DNA from: Toxotes chatareus
Taxonomy: Eukaryota; Chordata; Actinopteri; Toxotidae
DNA length: 64,000 bases
Assembly (NCBI GenBank): GCA_016801885.1
Contig: CM028890.1
Coordinates: 9,540,001 to 9,604,000, forward strand
Direction: 5' to 3'
A program made the position numbers and the translations under genes. The notes below the pieces were generated by a model. The model saw nothing but the letters and a program-made list of their open reading frames with translations. It was not told the DNA's origin and searched no databases. Positions 37,101-49,408 of this stretch are shown piece after piece (positions within the stretch are counted from its first letter, which is position 1; each line of letters starts with the position of its first letter).

Positions 37101-40100
37101 TTTTTTTTATTTATTTTGACGCCTTACTATACTACGTTTTTTACTATGACGTTTTTTTATGACATTTTTGAGCTATGAATTCAAAAAATTTTTTGACTTT
37201 TTTTGGCCAATTTTGACGCCTTTACTATACTATGACGTTTTTTTTATGACATTTGAGCTAAAATTTTTTTTGAGTTTTTTTGCCGATTTTGACGCCTTTA
37301 CTATACTATGACGATTTTTTTATGACATTTTGAGCTCAAAAAAATTTTTTGACATTTTTTACCGATTTTGACGCCTTTACTATACTATGACGTTTTTTAT
37401 GACATTTTGAGCTCAAAAAAATTTTTGAGTTTTTTTGGCCGATTTTGACGCCTTACTATACTATGACGCTTTTTTATGACATTTTGAGGTAAAAATTTTT
37501 TTGACTTTTTTTTGGGCCGATTTTGACATTTTTACTATACTATGACGTTTTTTTATGACATTTTGAGCTCAAAATGGCGTTTTTTTTTGACTTTTTTTTG
37601 CCGATTTTGACGCGCCTTACTATACTATGACGTTTTTTATGACATTTGAGCTCAAAAATTTTTTGAGTTTTTTGGCCGATTTTGACGCCTTTACTATACT
37701 ATGACGCTTTTTTTATGACATTTTGAGCTCAAAAATTTTTTTGACTTTTTTGGCCGATTTTGACGCCTTACTATACTATGACGTTTTTATGACATTTTGA
37801 GCTCAAAAAATTTTTTGAGTTTTTTTGGCCGATTTTGACGCCTATACTATACTATGACGTTTTTTTTATGACATTTTGAGCTCAAAAAATTTTTGACTTT
37901 TTTTGCCGATTTTGACGCCTTTACTATACTATGACGTTTTTTATGACATTTTGAGGTCAAAAAATTTTTTTTGACATTTTTTTGGCCGATTTGACGCCTT
38001 TACTATACTATGACGTTTTTTATGACATTTTGAGGCTCAAAAATTTTTTGAGTTTTTTGGCCGATTTTGACGCCTTACTATACTATACTATGACGTTTTT
38101 TATGACATTTTGAGGTCAAAAATTTTTTGATTTTTTTTGGCCGATTTTGACGCCTTTACTATACTATGACGTTTTTATGACATTTTGAGCTCAAATTTTT
38201 TTTTTTTGAATTTTTTTTGGCGATTTTGACGCCTTTACTATACTATGACGTTTTTTATGACATTTTGAGGTCAAAAAATTTTTTGACTTTTTTGCCGATT
38301 TGACGCCTTACTATACTATGGCGTTTTTTATGACATTTGAGCTCAAAAAATTTTTTTTTTTTTTGGCGATTTGACGCCTTTACTATACTATGACGTTTTT
38401 TTATGACATTTTGAGCTCAAAAAAATTTTTTGAGTTTTTTTTGGCCGATTTTGACGCCTTACTATACTATGACGTTTTTTATGACATTTTGAGCTCAAAA
38501 AAAATTTTGACTTTTTTTGGCCGATTTTGACGTCTTACTAAATAATGATGTTTTTTATGACATTCTGAGCTCAAAAATTTTTTTGACTTTTTTTTGGCCG
38601 ATTTTGACGCCTTTACTATACTATGACGTTTTTTTTATGACATTTTGAGCTCAAAATTTTTTTTGACTTTTTTTTGGCCGATTTTTGACGCCTTTACTAT
38701 ACTATGACGTTTTTTATGACATTTTGAGCTCAAAAATTTTTTGACTTTTTTTGCCGATTTTGACGCCTTACTATACTATGACGCGTTTTTTATGACATTT
38801 TGAGCTCAAAAATTTTTTTTGAGTTTTTTTGGCCGATTTTGACGCCTTTACTATACTATGACGTTTTTTATGACATTTTGAGCTCAAAAATTTTTTGAGT
38901 TTTTTTTGCCGATTTTGACGCCTTTACTATACTATGACGTTTTTTATGACATTTTGAGCTCAAAAATTTTTTTGACTTTTTTTTTGGCCGATTTTGACGC
39001 CTTACTATACTATGACGTTTTTTATGACATTTTGAGCTCATTTTGAGCTCAAAATTTTTTGACGATTTTTTTTGATGGCGTTTTTTGACATTTTGAGCTC
39101 AAAATTTTTTTTGACTTTTTGGCGCCGATTTTGACGCCTTACTATACTATGACGTTTTTTATGACATTTTGAGCTCAAAAAATTTTTTGACTTTTTTTTG
39201 GCCGATTTTGACGCCTTTACTATACTATGACGACGTTTTTTATGACATTTTGAGCTCAAAAATTTTTGACTTTTTTTTGGCCGATTTTGACGCCTTACTA
39301 TACTATGACGTTTTTTATGACATTTTGAGGTAAAAAATTTTTTGAGTTTTTTTGGCCGATTTTGACGCTTTTTTACTATACTATGACGCTTTTTTATGAC
39401 ATTTTGAGCTCAAAAATTTTTTTTGACTTTTTTTTGGCCGATTTTGACGCTTTACTATACTATAGCGTTTTTTATGACATTTTGAGCTAAAAAATTTTTT
39501 TGACTTTTTTGGCGATTTTGACGCCTTACTATACTATGACGCGTTTTTTATGACATTTTGAGCTCAAAAAATTTTTTTTTTTTTTTGCGATTTTGACTTG
39601 CCTTACTATACTATGACGTTTTTTTATGACATTTTGAGCTCAAAAAATTTTTGAGTTTTTTTTGGCCGATTTTGACGCCTTACTATACTATGACGTTTTT
39701 TATGACATTTTGAGCTCAAAAAATTTTTTTGTTTTTTGGCCGATTTTGACGCCTTACTATACTATAGCGTTTTTATGACATTTTATCAAAAATTTTTATG
39801 ACTTTTGGCGATTTTGACGCCTTTTTTTATGACATTTTGAGACATTTTGAGCTCAAAAATTTTTTTGAGTTTTTTTGGCCGATTTTGACGCCTTTTACTA
39901 TACTATGACGCTTTTTTATGACATTTTGAGCTCAAAAATTTTTTTTTTTTTTTTTTTGGCCGATTTTGACGTTTACTTACTATACTATGACGTTTTTTTT
40001 ATGACATTTTGAGCTCAAAAATTTTTTTGACTTTTTTTGGCCGATTTTGACGCCTTACTATACTATGACGTTTTTTTATGACATTTTGAGCTCAAAAAAA

Positions 40101-43100
40101 TCTTTGACTTTTTTTGGCCGATTTTGACGCCTTACTATACTATGACGTTTTTTTATGACATTTTGAGCTCAAAAAATTTTTTGACTTTTTTTGGCCGATT
40201 TTGACGCCTTGCGGCCGTATGACGTTTTTTATGACATTTTGAGCTCAAAAAATTTTTTGAGTTTTTTTTGGCCGATTTTGACGCTTTACTATACTATGAC
40301 GTTTTTTTTATGACATTTTGAGCTCAAAATTTTTTGACTTTTTTGGCCGAGATTTGATGCCTTACTATACTATGACGTTTTTTTATGACATTTTGAGCTC
40401 AAAAATTTTTTTGAAGTTTTTTGGCCGATTTTGACGCCTTACTATACTATGACGCGTTTTTTATGACATTTTGAGCTCAAAAAATTTTTTGACTTTTTTT
40501 GGCGATTTTGACGCTTTACTATACTATGACGTTTTTTATGACATTTTGAGCGTTTTTTGACATTTTTTGACGATTTTGACGCCTTACTATACTATATGCG
40601 TTTTTTTTTTGATTTTGAGCTCAAAAATTTTTTTTGACTTTTTTGGCGATTTTGACGCCTTACTATACTATACGTTTTTTATTTTTGACGTTTTTTTTTT
40701 TATGACATTTTGAGCTCGATTTTTGGCCGATTTTTTACTTACTATGATGACGTTTTTTATTTTTTTGAGCTCAAAAAAATTTTTGAATTTTTTTGCCGAT
40801 TTTGACGCTTTACTATACTATGACGTTTTTTATGACATTTTGAGCTCAAAAATTTTTTTTGAGTTTTTTTGGCCGATTTTGACGCCTTACTATACTATGA
40901 CGTTTTTTATGACATTTTGAGCTCAAAAAAATTTTGAGTTTTTTTTGCCGATTTTGACGCCTTACTATACTATGACGTTTTTTATGACATTTTGAGCTCA
41001 AAAATTTTTTTGACTTTTTTTGGCCGATTTTGACGCCTTACTATACTATGACGTTTTTTATGACATTTTGAGCTCAAAAAAAATTTTTTGAAATTTTTTT
41101 GCCGATTTTGACGCTTTACTACTATACTATGACGTTTTTTATGACATTTTGAGCTCAAAAATTTTTTTGTTTTTTTTGGCCGATTTTGACGCCTTTACTA
41201 TACTATGACGTTTTTTATGACATTTTGAGCTCAAAAAAAATTTTTGACTATTTTTTTTGGCCGATTTTGACGCCTTACTATACTATGACGTTTTTTATGA
41301 CATTTTGAGCTCAAAAAAATTTTTTGAGTTTTTTTGGCCGATTTTGACGCCTTACTATACTATGACGTTTTTTATGACATTTTGAGCTCAAAAAATTTTG
41401 AAATTTTTTTGCCGATTTTGACGCCTTACTATACTATGACGTTTTTTATGACATTTTGAGCTCAAAAATTTTTTGAGTTTTTTGGCCGATTTTGACGCTT
41501 TACTATACTATGACGTTTTTTATGACATTTTGAGCTCAAAAAATTTTTTTTGAATTTTTTTTGGCCGATTTTGACGCCTTACTATACTATGACGTTTTTT
41601 TATGACATTTTGAGCAAAAATTTTTTTGAGTTTTTTTTGGCCGATTTTGACGCCTTTACTATACTATGACGTTTTTTATGACATTTTGAGCTAAAAAATT
41701 TTGAATTTTTTGGCGATTTTGACGCTTACTTACTATACTATGACGTTTTTTTATGACATTTTGAGCTCAAAAAAATTTTTTTGAGTTTTTTTGGCGATTT
41801 TGACCTTTTTACTATACTATGACGTTTTTTATGACATTTTGAGCTCAAAAATTTTTTTTGAGTTTTTTTGGCCGATTTTGACGCCTTACTATACTATGAC
41901 GTTTTTTTTGACATTTTGAGGTAAAAATTTTTTTGAGTTTTTTTGGCCGATTTTGACCTTACTTTACTATACTATGACGTTTTTTTATGACATTTTGAGC
42001 TCAAAAATTTTTTGACATTTTTTTTTGGCCGATTTTGACGCCTTTACTATACTATGGCGTTTTTTTATGACATTTTGAGTTAAAAATTTTTTGAGTTTTT
42101 TTGCCGATTTTGACGCTTTACTATACTATGGCGTTTTTTATGACATTTTGAGCTAAAAATTTTTTTTTTTTTTGACATTTTTTTTTGATTTTTGCGATTT
42201 TGCCGATTTTGACGCCTTACTATACTATGACGTTTTTCTATGAGTTTTTGAGCTCAAAAAAAAATTTGAGTTTTTTTGGCCGATTTTGACGCCTTACTAT
42301 ACTATGACGTTTTTTATGACATTTTGAGCTTAAAATTTTTTTTGACTTTTTTTGGCCAATTTTGACGCCTTACTATACTATGACGTTTTTTTATGACATT
42401 TTGAGATAAAAATTTTTTTTGAGTTTTTTTGGCCGATTTTGACGCCTTACTATACTATGACGTTTTTTATGAGTTTTTGAGCTCAAAAAAAAATTTGAGT
42501 TTTTTTGGCCGATTTTCACGCCTTACTATACTATGACGTTTTTTATGACATTTTGAGCTCAAAAATTTTTTTTACTTTTTTTGGCCAATTTTGATTTTTA
42601 CTATACTATACTATGACGCTTTTTTTATGACATTTTGAGCTCAAAAAATTTTTTTGAGTTTTTTTGGCCGATTTTGACGCCTTTTACTATACTATGGCGT
42701 TTTTTTATGACAGTTTTTGAGCTAAAAGTTTTTTTTTTGATTTTTTTGGCCGATTTTGACGCCTTACTATACTATGACGTTTTTTATGACATTTTGAGCA
42801 AAAAAAAAATCTTGAGTTTTTTTTGCCGATTTTGACGCCTTACTATACTATGACGTTTTTTATGACATTTTGAGGTCAAAAAAAAATTTGACTTATTTTG
42901 GCCGATTTTGATGCCTTACTATACTATGACGTTTTTTATGACTTTTTGAGCTCAAAAAAATTTTTTAGTTTTTTTTGCCGATTTTGACGCCTTACTATAC
43001 TATGACGTTTTTTATGACATTTTGAGGTAAAAAATTTTTTTTGAGTTTTTTTGGCCGATTTTGACGCCTTACTATACTATGACGTTTTTTATGACATTTT

Positions 43101-44029
43101 GAGGTCAAAAAAAATGTTGACATTTTTTTGCCGATTTTGACGCCTTACTATACTATGACGTTTTTTTTATGACATTTTGAGGTGAGTTTTTTTGGCGATT
43201 TTTTTTATGACGCGTTTTTTATTTTTGAGGTCAAAAAATTTTTTTTTTTTGGCCGATTTTACTATACTATACTATGACGTTTTTTATGACATTTTGAGCT
43301 CAAAAAATTTTTTTGAGTTTTTTTGGCCGATTTTGACGCCTTTACTATACTATGACGCCTTTTTTTATGACATTTTGAGCTCAAAAAATTTTTTGACATT
43401 TTTTTGGGCGATTTTGACGCCTTTACTATACTATGACGTTTTTATGACATTTTGAGCTCAAAATTTTTTTTGACTTTTTTTTGGCCGATTTTGAGGCCTT
43501 ACTATACTATACTATGACGTTTTTTTATGACATTTTGAGGTCAAAAATTTTTTTTGACTTTTTTTGGCCGATTTTGACGCCTTTACTATACTATGACGTT
43601 TTTTTTATGACATTTTGAGGTAAAAAATTTTTTTGAGTTTTTTGGCCAATTTTGACGCCTTACTATACTATGACGTTTTTTTTATGACATTTTGAGCTCA
43701 AAAATTTTTTAATTTTTTTTTTTTTTTTGCAGATTTTCACGCCTTACTATACTATGACGTTTTTTATGACATTTTGAGCTCAAAATTTTTTTGAGTTTTT
43801 TTTTTTGGCCGACTTTTTGCGTTTTTATGACATTTTGAGTATACTATGACTTTTTTTATTTTATGACATTTTGAGGTAAAAATTTTTTTTTTGACTTTTT
43901 GGCGATTTTGACGCCTTTACTATACTATGGCGTTTTTTATGACATTTTGAGCTCAAAAAATTTTTTTGACTTTGTTTGGCCGATTTTGACGCCTTTGCTA
44001 TACTATGACTCAAAATTTTTTTTTGACTT

Positions 44030-46750
44030 TTTTTATGACATTTTGAGGTAAAACATTTTTTTGAGTTTTTTTGGCCAATTTTGACGCCTTACTATACTAT
44101 GACGTTTTTTATGACATTTTGAGGTAAAACATTTTTTTGACTTTTTTTGGCCAATTTTGATGCCTTACTATAATATGACGTTTTTATGACATTTTGAGCT
44201 CAAAACAAATTTTAAGTTTTTTTTGCAGATTTTCACGCCTTACTATACTATGACGTTTTTTGTATGACATTTTGAGCTCAAAAATTTTTTTTGACATTTT
44301 TTGGCCGATTTTGACGCCTTACTATACTATGACGTTTTTTATGACATTTTGAGCTCAAAAAAAATTTTGAGTTTTTTTGGGCGATTTTGACGCCTTACTA
44401 TACTATGACGTTTTTTATGACATTTTGAGCTCAAAAATTTTTTTGACTTTTTTTGGCCGATTTTGACGCCTTACTATACTATGACGTCTTTTATGACATT
44501 TGGAGCTCAAAAAATTTTTGAGTTTTTTTGGCGATTTTTTTGACTTACTATACTATGACGTTTTTTATGACATTTTGAGCTCAAAATTTTTTTTGACTTT
44601 TTTTGGGCAATTTTGACGCCTTACTATACTATGACGTTTTTTATGACATGTTGAGGTAAAAAAATTTTTTGAGTTTTTTTGGCCGATTTTGACGCCTTAC
44701 TATACTATGACGTTTTTTATGACATTTTGAGCTCAAAATTTTTTTGATTTTTTTTGCCGATTTTGACGCCTTACTATACTATGACGTTTTTTATGACATT
44801 TTGAGCTCAAAAATTTTTTGAGTTTTTTGGGCAATTTTGACGCGATTTTTTTTACTATACGTTTTTTATGACATTTTTTTATGACATTTTGAGCTCAAAA
44901 TAGCGTTTTTTTGAAATTTTTTTGCCGATTTTTTTGAGTTTTTGGGCGATTTTACTTTACTATACTATGACGTTTTTTTTATGACATTTTGAGCTCAACA
45001 AAAATTTTGAGTTTTTTTTTGCCGATTTTGACGCCTTTACTATACTATGACGTTTTTTATGACATTTTGAGCTCAAAAAAATCTTGAATTTTTTTGGCCG
45101 ATTTTGACGCCTTACTATACTATGACGTTTTTTATGACATTTTGAGCTAAAAAAAAAATTTGACATTTTTACTAGCGTTTTTTATGACATTTTGACGAGT
45201 TTTTTGGCCGATTTTGACGCCTTACTATACTATGACGTTTTTATGACATTTTGAGTTCAAAAAAATTTTTGAGTTTTTTTGGCCGATTTTGACGCCTTAC
45301 TATACTATGACGTTTTTTATGACTTTTTGAGCTCAAAAAATTTTTTGAGTTTTTTTTGCCGATTTTCACGCCTTACTATACTATGACGTTTTTTATGACA
45401 TTTTGAGCTCAAAAAAATTTTTTGACTTTTTTTGGCCGATTTTGAGGCCGTAGTATACTATGACGTTTTTTATGACATTTTGAGGTAAAAATTTTTTTTG
45501 AATTTTTTTGGCCGATTTTGACGCCTTACTATACTATGACGTTTTTTATGACATTTTGAGCTCAAAATTTTTTTTGACTTTTTTTGGCCGATTTTGACGC
45601 CTTGCTATACTATGACGTTTTTTTATAACATTTTGAGGTAAAACATTTTTTTGACTTTTTTTGGCCAATTTTGACGCCTTACTATACTATGACGTTTTTT
45701 ATGACATTTTGAGGTAAAACATTTTTTTTTTTTTTGGCCGATTTTGATGCCTTACTATACTATGACGTTTTTATGACATTTTGAGCTCAAAAAAAATTTT
45801 GAGTTTTTTTTGCAGATTTTCACGCCTTACTACACTATGACGATTTTTATGACATTTTTAGCTAAAAAAAATTTTTTGACATTTCTTGGCAGATTTTGAC
45901 GCCTTACTATACTATCACGTTTTTTCTGACATTTTGAGCTCAAAAAAATTTTTGAGTTTTTTTGGCCGATTTTGACGCCTTAATATACTATGACGTTTTT
46001 TATGACATTTTGAGCTCAAAAAAATTTTGACATTTTTTTTGGGCAATTTTGACGCCTTACTATACTATGACGTTTTTTATGACATTTTGAGCTCAAAAAT
46101 TCTTTTGACTTTTTTTGGCCGATTTTGAGGCTGTAGTATACTATGACGTTTTTTATGACATTTTGAGGTCAAAAAATTTTTTTGACTATTTTTGGCCGAT
46201 TTTGACGCCTTACTATACTATGACGTTTTTTTATGACATTTTGAGGTAAAACATTTTTTTGAGTTTTTTTGGCCAATTTTGACGCCTTACTATAATATGA
46301 CGTTTTTTATGACATTTTGAGCTCAAAACAAATTTTAAGTTTTTTTTGCAGATTTTCACGCCTTACTATACTATGACGTTTTTTATGACATTTTGAGCTC
46401 AAAATTTTTTTTTGACTTTTTTTGGCCGATTTTGAGGCCGTAGTATACTATGACGTTTTTTATGACATTTTGAGGTAAAAATTTTTTTTGACTTTTTTTG
46501 GCCGATTTTGACGCCTTACTATACTATGACGTTTTTTATGACATTTTGAGCTCAAAATTTTTTTTGACTTTGTTTGGCCGATTTTGACGCCTTACTATAC
46601 TATGACGTTTTTTTATGACATTTTGAGGTAAAACATTTTTTTGACTTTTTTTGGCCAATTTTGATGCCTTACTATAATATGACGTTTTTATGACATTTTG
46701 AGCTCAAAACAAATTTTAAGTTTTTTTTGCAGATTTTCATTTACTTACTA
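44030..46750 (+). repeat. Second higher-order repeat set in the array
   Basis: A linked set of variants (GAGGTAAAACATTT, then TACTATAATATGACG, then CAAAACAAATTTTAAG with GCAGATTTTCAC) appears around 44110-44240, 46250-46360 and 46625-46740. The variant GAGGC(C/T)GTAGTATACTATG recurs near 45443, 46130, 46434 and 48239. Multi-unit blocks have been copied here. Confidence 0.65.
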
Positions 46751-47063
46751 TACTATGCGATTTTTTTTTTTTATGACATTTTGAGCTCAAAAATTTTTTG
46801 ACTTTTTTTTTGGCCGATTTTGACGCTTTTACTATACTATGACGTTTTTTATGACATTTTGAGCTCAAAAAAAATTTTTGACTTTTTTTTTGGCGATTTT
46901 GACGCCTTACTATACTATGACGTTTTTTATGACATTTTGAGCTCAATTTTTTTTTTTTGACTTTTTTTGGGCAATTTTGACGCCTTACTATACTATGACG
47001 TTTTTTATGACATGTTGAGGTAAAAAAATTTTTTGACTTTTTTTGGCCGATTTTGACGCCTTA

Positions 47064-48190
47064 CTATACCATGACGTTTTTTATGACATTTTGAGCTCAA
47101 AAAAGATTTTGAAATTTTTTTGCCGATTTTGACGCCTTACTATACTATGACGTTGTTTATGACATTTTGAGCTCAAAAATTTTTTTGAGTTTTTTTGGGC
47201 AATTTTGACGCCTTACTATACCATGACGTTTTTTATGACATTTTGAGCTCAAAAAAGATTTTGAAATTTTTTTGCCGATTTTGACGCCTTACTATACTAT
47301 GACGTTTTTTATGACATTTTGAGCTCAACAAAAATCTTGAGTTTTTTTGCCGATTTTGACGCCTTACTATACTATGACGTTTTTTATGACATTTTGAGCT
47401 CAAAAAAAATCTTGAATTTTTTTGCCGATTTTGACGCCTTACTATACTATGACGTTTTTTATGACATTTTGAGCTAAAAAAAAAAATTTGACATTTTTTT
47501 TATGACATTTTGAGCTAAAAAAAAAATTTTGACATTTTTTGGCCGATTTTGACGCCTTACTATACTATGACGTTTTTATGACATTTTGAGTTCAAAAAAA
47601 TTTTTGAGTTTTTTGGCCGATTTTGACGCCTTACTATACTATGACGTTTTTTATGACTTTTTGAGCTCAAAAAATTTTTTGACTTTTTTTGGCCGATTTT
47701 GACGCCTTACTATACCATGACGTTTTTTATGACATTTTGAGCTCAAAAAAGATTTTGAAATTTTTTTGCCGATTTTGACGCCTTACTATACTATGACGTT
47801 TTTTATGACATTTTGAGCTCAAAAATTTTTTTGAGTTTTCTTGGGCAATTTTGACGCCTTACTATACCATGACGTTTTTTATGACATTTTGAGCTCAAAA
47901 AAGATTTTGAAATTTTTTTGCCGATTTTGACGCCTTATTATACTATGACGTTTTTTATGACATTTTGAGCTCAACAAAAATCTTGAGTTTTTTTGCCGAT
48001 TTTGACGCCTTACTATACTATGACGTTTTTTATGACATTTTGAGCTAAAAAAAAAAATTTGACATTTTTTGGCCGATTTTGACGCCTTACTATACTATGA
48101 CGTTTTTATGACATTTTGAGTTCAAAAAATTTTTTGAGTTTTTTTGGCCGATTTTGGCATTTACTACTTTTACTATACTATGGCGTTTTT
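47064..48190 (+). repeat. Higher-order repeat of about 646 bp near the right end
   Basis: The variant TATACCAT occurs at about 47064, 47217, 47711 and 47863, so a pair of sites recurs at 646-647 bp. Each pair is followed in the same order by AAAAAAGATTTTGAAA, AACAAAAATCTTGAG and an A-rich GAGCTAAAA unit. The second copy lacks about 117 bp. Confidence 0.75.
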
Positions 48191-48666
48191 TATGACTTTT
48201 TGAGCTCAAAAATTTTTTTGACTTTTTTTGGCCGATTTTGAGGCCGTAGTATACTATGACGTTTTTTATGACATTTTGAGGTAAAAAATTTTTTTGAATT
48301 TTTTTGGCCGATTTTGACGCCTTACTATACTATGACGTTTTTTATGACATTTTGAGCTCAAAATTTTTTTTGACTTTTTTTGGCCGATTTTGACGCCTTG
48401 CTATACTATGACGTTTTTTTATAACATTTTGAGGTAAAACATTTTTTTGACTTTTTTTGGCCAATTTTGACGCCTTACTATACTATGAAGTTTTTTTTGA
48501 CAGTTGGCGCTCAAAAAATTTTTTGAGTTTTTTTGGCCAATTTTGACGCCTTACTATACTATGACGTTTTTTATGACATTTTGAGCTCAAAATTTTTTTT
48601 GACTTTTTTTGGCCGATTTTGACGCCTTGCTATACTATGACGTTTTTTTTATGACATTTTGAGGTC

Positions 48667-49008
48667 ACTGTGCTCGCTGTGTGTTGCGGTCACATGAGGT
48701 TCAGCTAGTCGGGTCGGACTCAGGCACTGTCGTGTGGTGGATGTAGCTGCGTGTAGCTGCTGCTTAGCTTGTTAGCCTAACTGATTAGCTGATTAGCATT
48801 ACGCTACCTCGGTTGGTCTGAGCTAAGTGGGGGGGTTCTCGGCCGGCTGACCCGTAGAGTAACTGCCTCTCCAGATATGGAAAGTACACTCCCACTAAAA
48901 TCCAAGATGGCGCAGCTCAAATGCCCATGGTTTGGTCACAAAACCGACTCCCCGAAACCATTGGGTGACGTCACGGGTGCTACGCCCGTGTTTTATACAG
49001 TCTATGAA
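48667..49008 (-). mobile_element. Teleost dispersed repeat ending CATAGACTGTATAAAA
   Basis: Read on the minus strand from 49008 it starts CATAGACTGTATAAAA, followed by CCGTGACGTCACCCAATGG and GCGCCATCTTGG, which I know as a very common fish repeat. Its inner end runs into the array at 48666. The segment is far richer in G+C than the array and carries GCTAAC/TTAGC words. Confidence 0.6.
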
Positions 49009-49209
49009 CCTAACGTTAGACTGGGATGATTCCGCACCACTGGACTGGGTGAAACTAATATTCTGCATGTTAAGGAGGGATACAAACGGCCCCTCCCAAT
49101 TTGAGCTGATCCCTGTTTCTACTGAAATGTGATTGGCTCAGCCGCTCAGTCAGTCATCAAACTGTCAAAAGAAAACAAGAAAGACGAGCAGGGTAATTTA
49201 AGAAAGAAG

Positions 49210-49231
49210 CCACACACACACACACACACAC
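49210..49231. repeat. CA microsatellite inside right inverted-repeat flank
   Basis: About 11 CA units about 50 bp from the right arm. Read from the arm it is GT, as on the left side. Confidence 0.95.
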
Positions 49232-49279
49232 TTAATTGCTTTTATTTGAGCAAAACCACATACAAGCAACACACAAAGC

Positions 49280-49408
49280 AGTATGCATAGTATGTGTGAG
49301 CATATGTAGCTTACTTTAGTACACTCTACTTACTGTGTACCATGTATATCATTAGATTGTTTTTATATTGTAAATAAAGTATTCATGTTAAAATCACAGT
49401 TCCACTTG
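49280..49408 (-). repeat. Right arm of inverted repeat flanking the satellite
   Basis: This is the inverted partner of 18023-18149, with inner sides facing the array. It too has a CA/GT microsatellite on its inner side (49210-49231). The bases just outside the two arms show no target-site duplication by eye. Confidence 0.9.

Larger units (their letters stand above)
19027..48666. repeat. 29.6-kb tandem satellite array, unit about 75 bp
   Basis: An uninterrupted head-to-tail array of about 395 units. A typical unit reads, in short pieces, GGCCGATTTTGACGCC, TTACTATACTATGACG, a T run, ATGACATTTTGAG, then G/C-TC and an A run followed by a T run. Spacing between units is mostly 72-77 bp, varying with homopolymer length. 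The plus strand is about 45% T and 24% A in a typical unit, with G+C near 30%. It starts at GAGGTC 19027 and stops sharply after GAGGTC at 48661-48666. The unit is a dimer of two related 38-bp halves. Short ORFs in it are by-products of unit lengths divisible by three. I do not recognise it as a named satellite. Confidence 0.97.

Noticed and set aside
19027..48666. CRISPR-like array
   Set aside because: Adjacent units are similar along their whole length with no unique spacers, and the genome is a vertebrate's.
18023..49408. Interpretation of the 31-kb block as one giant terminal-inverted-repeat transposon
   Set aside because: No transposase, no target-site duplication by eye, and the arms differ by several indels. 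The inverted arms are reported, but the transposon claim is not supported.
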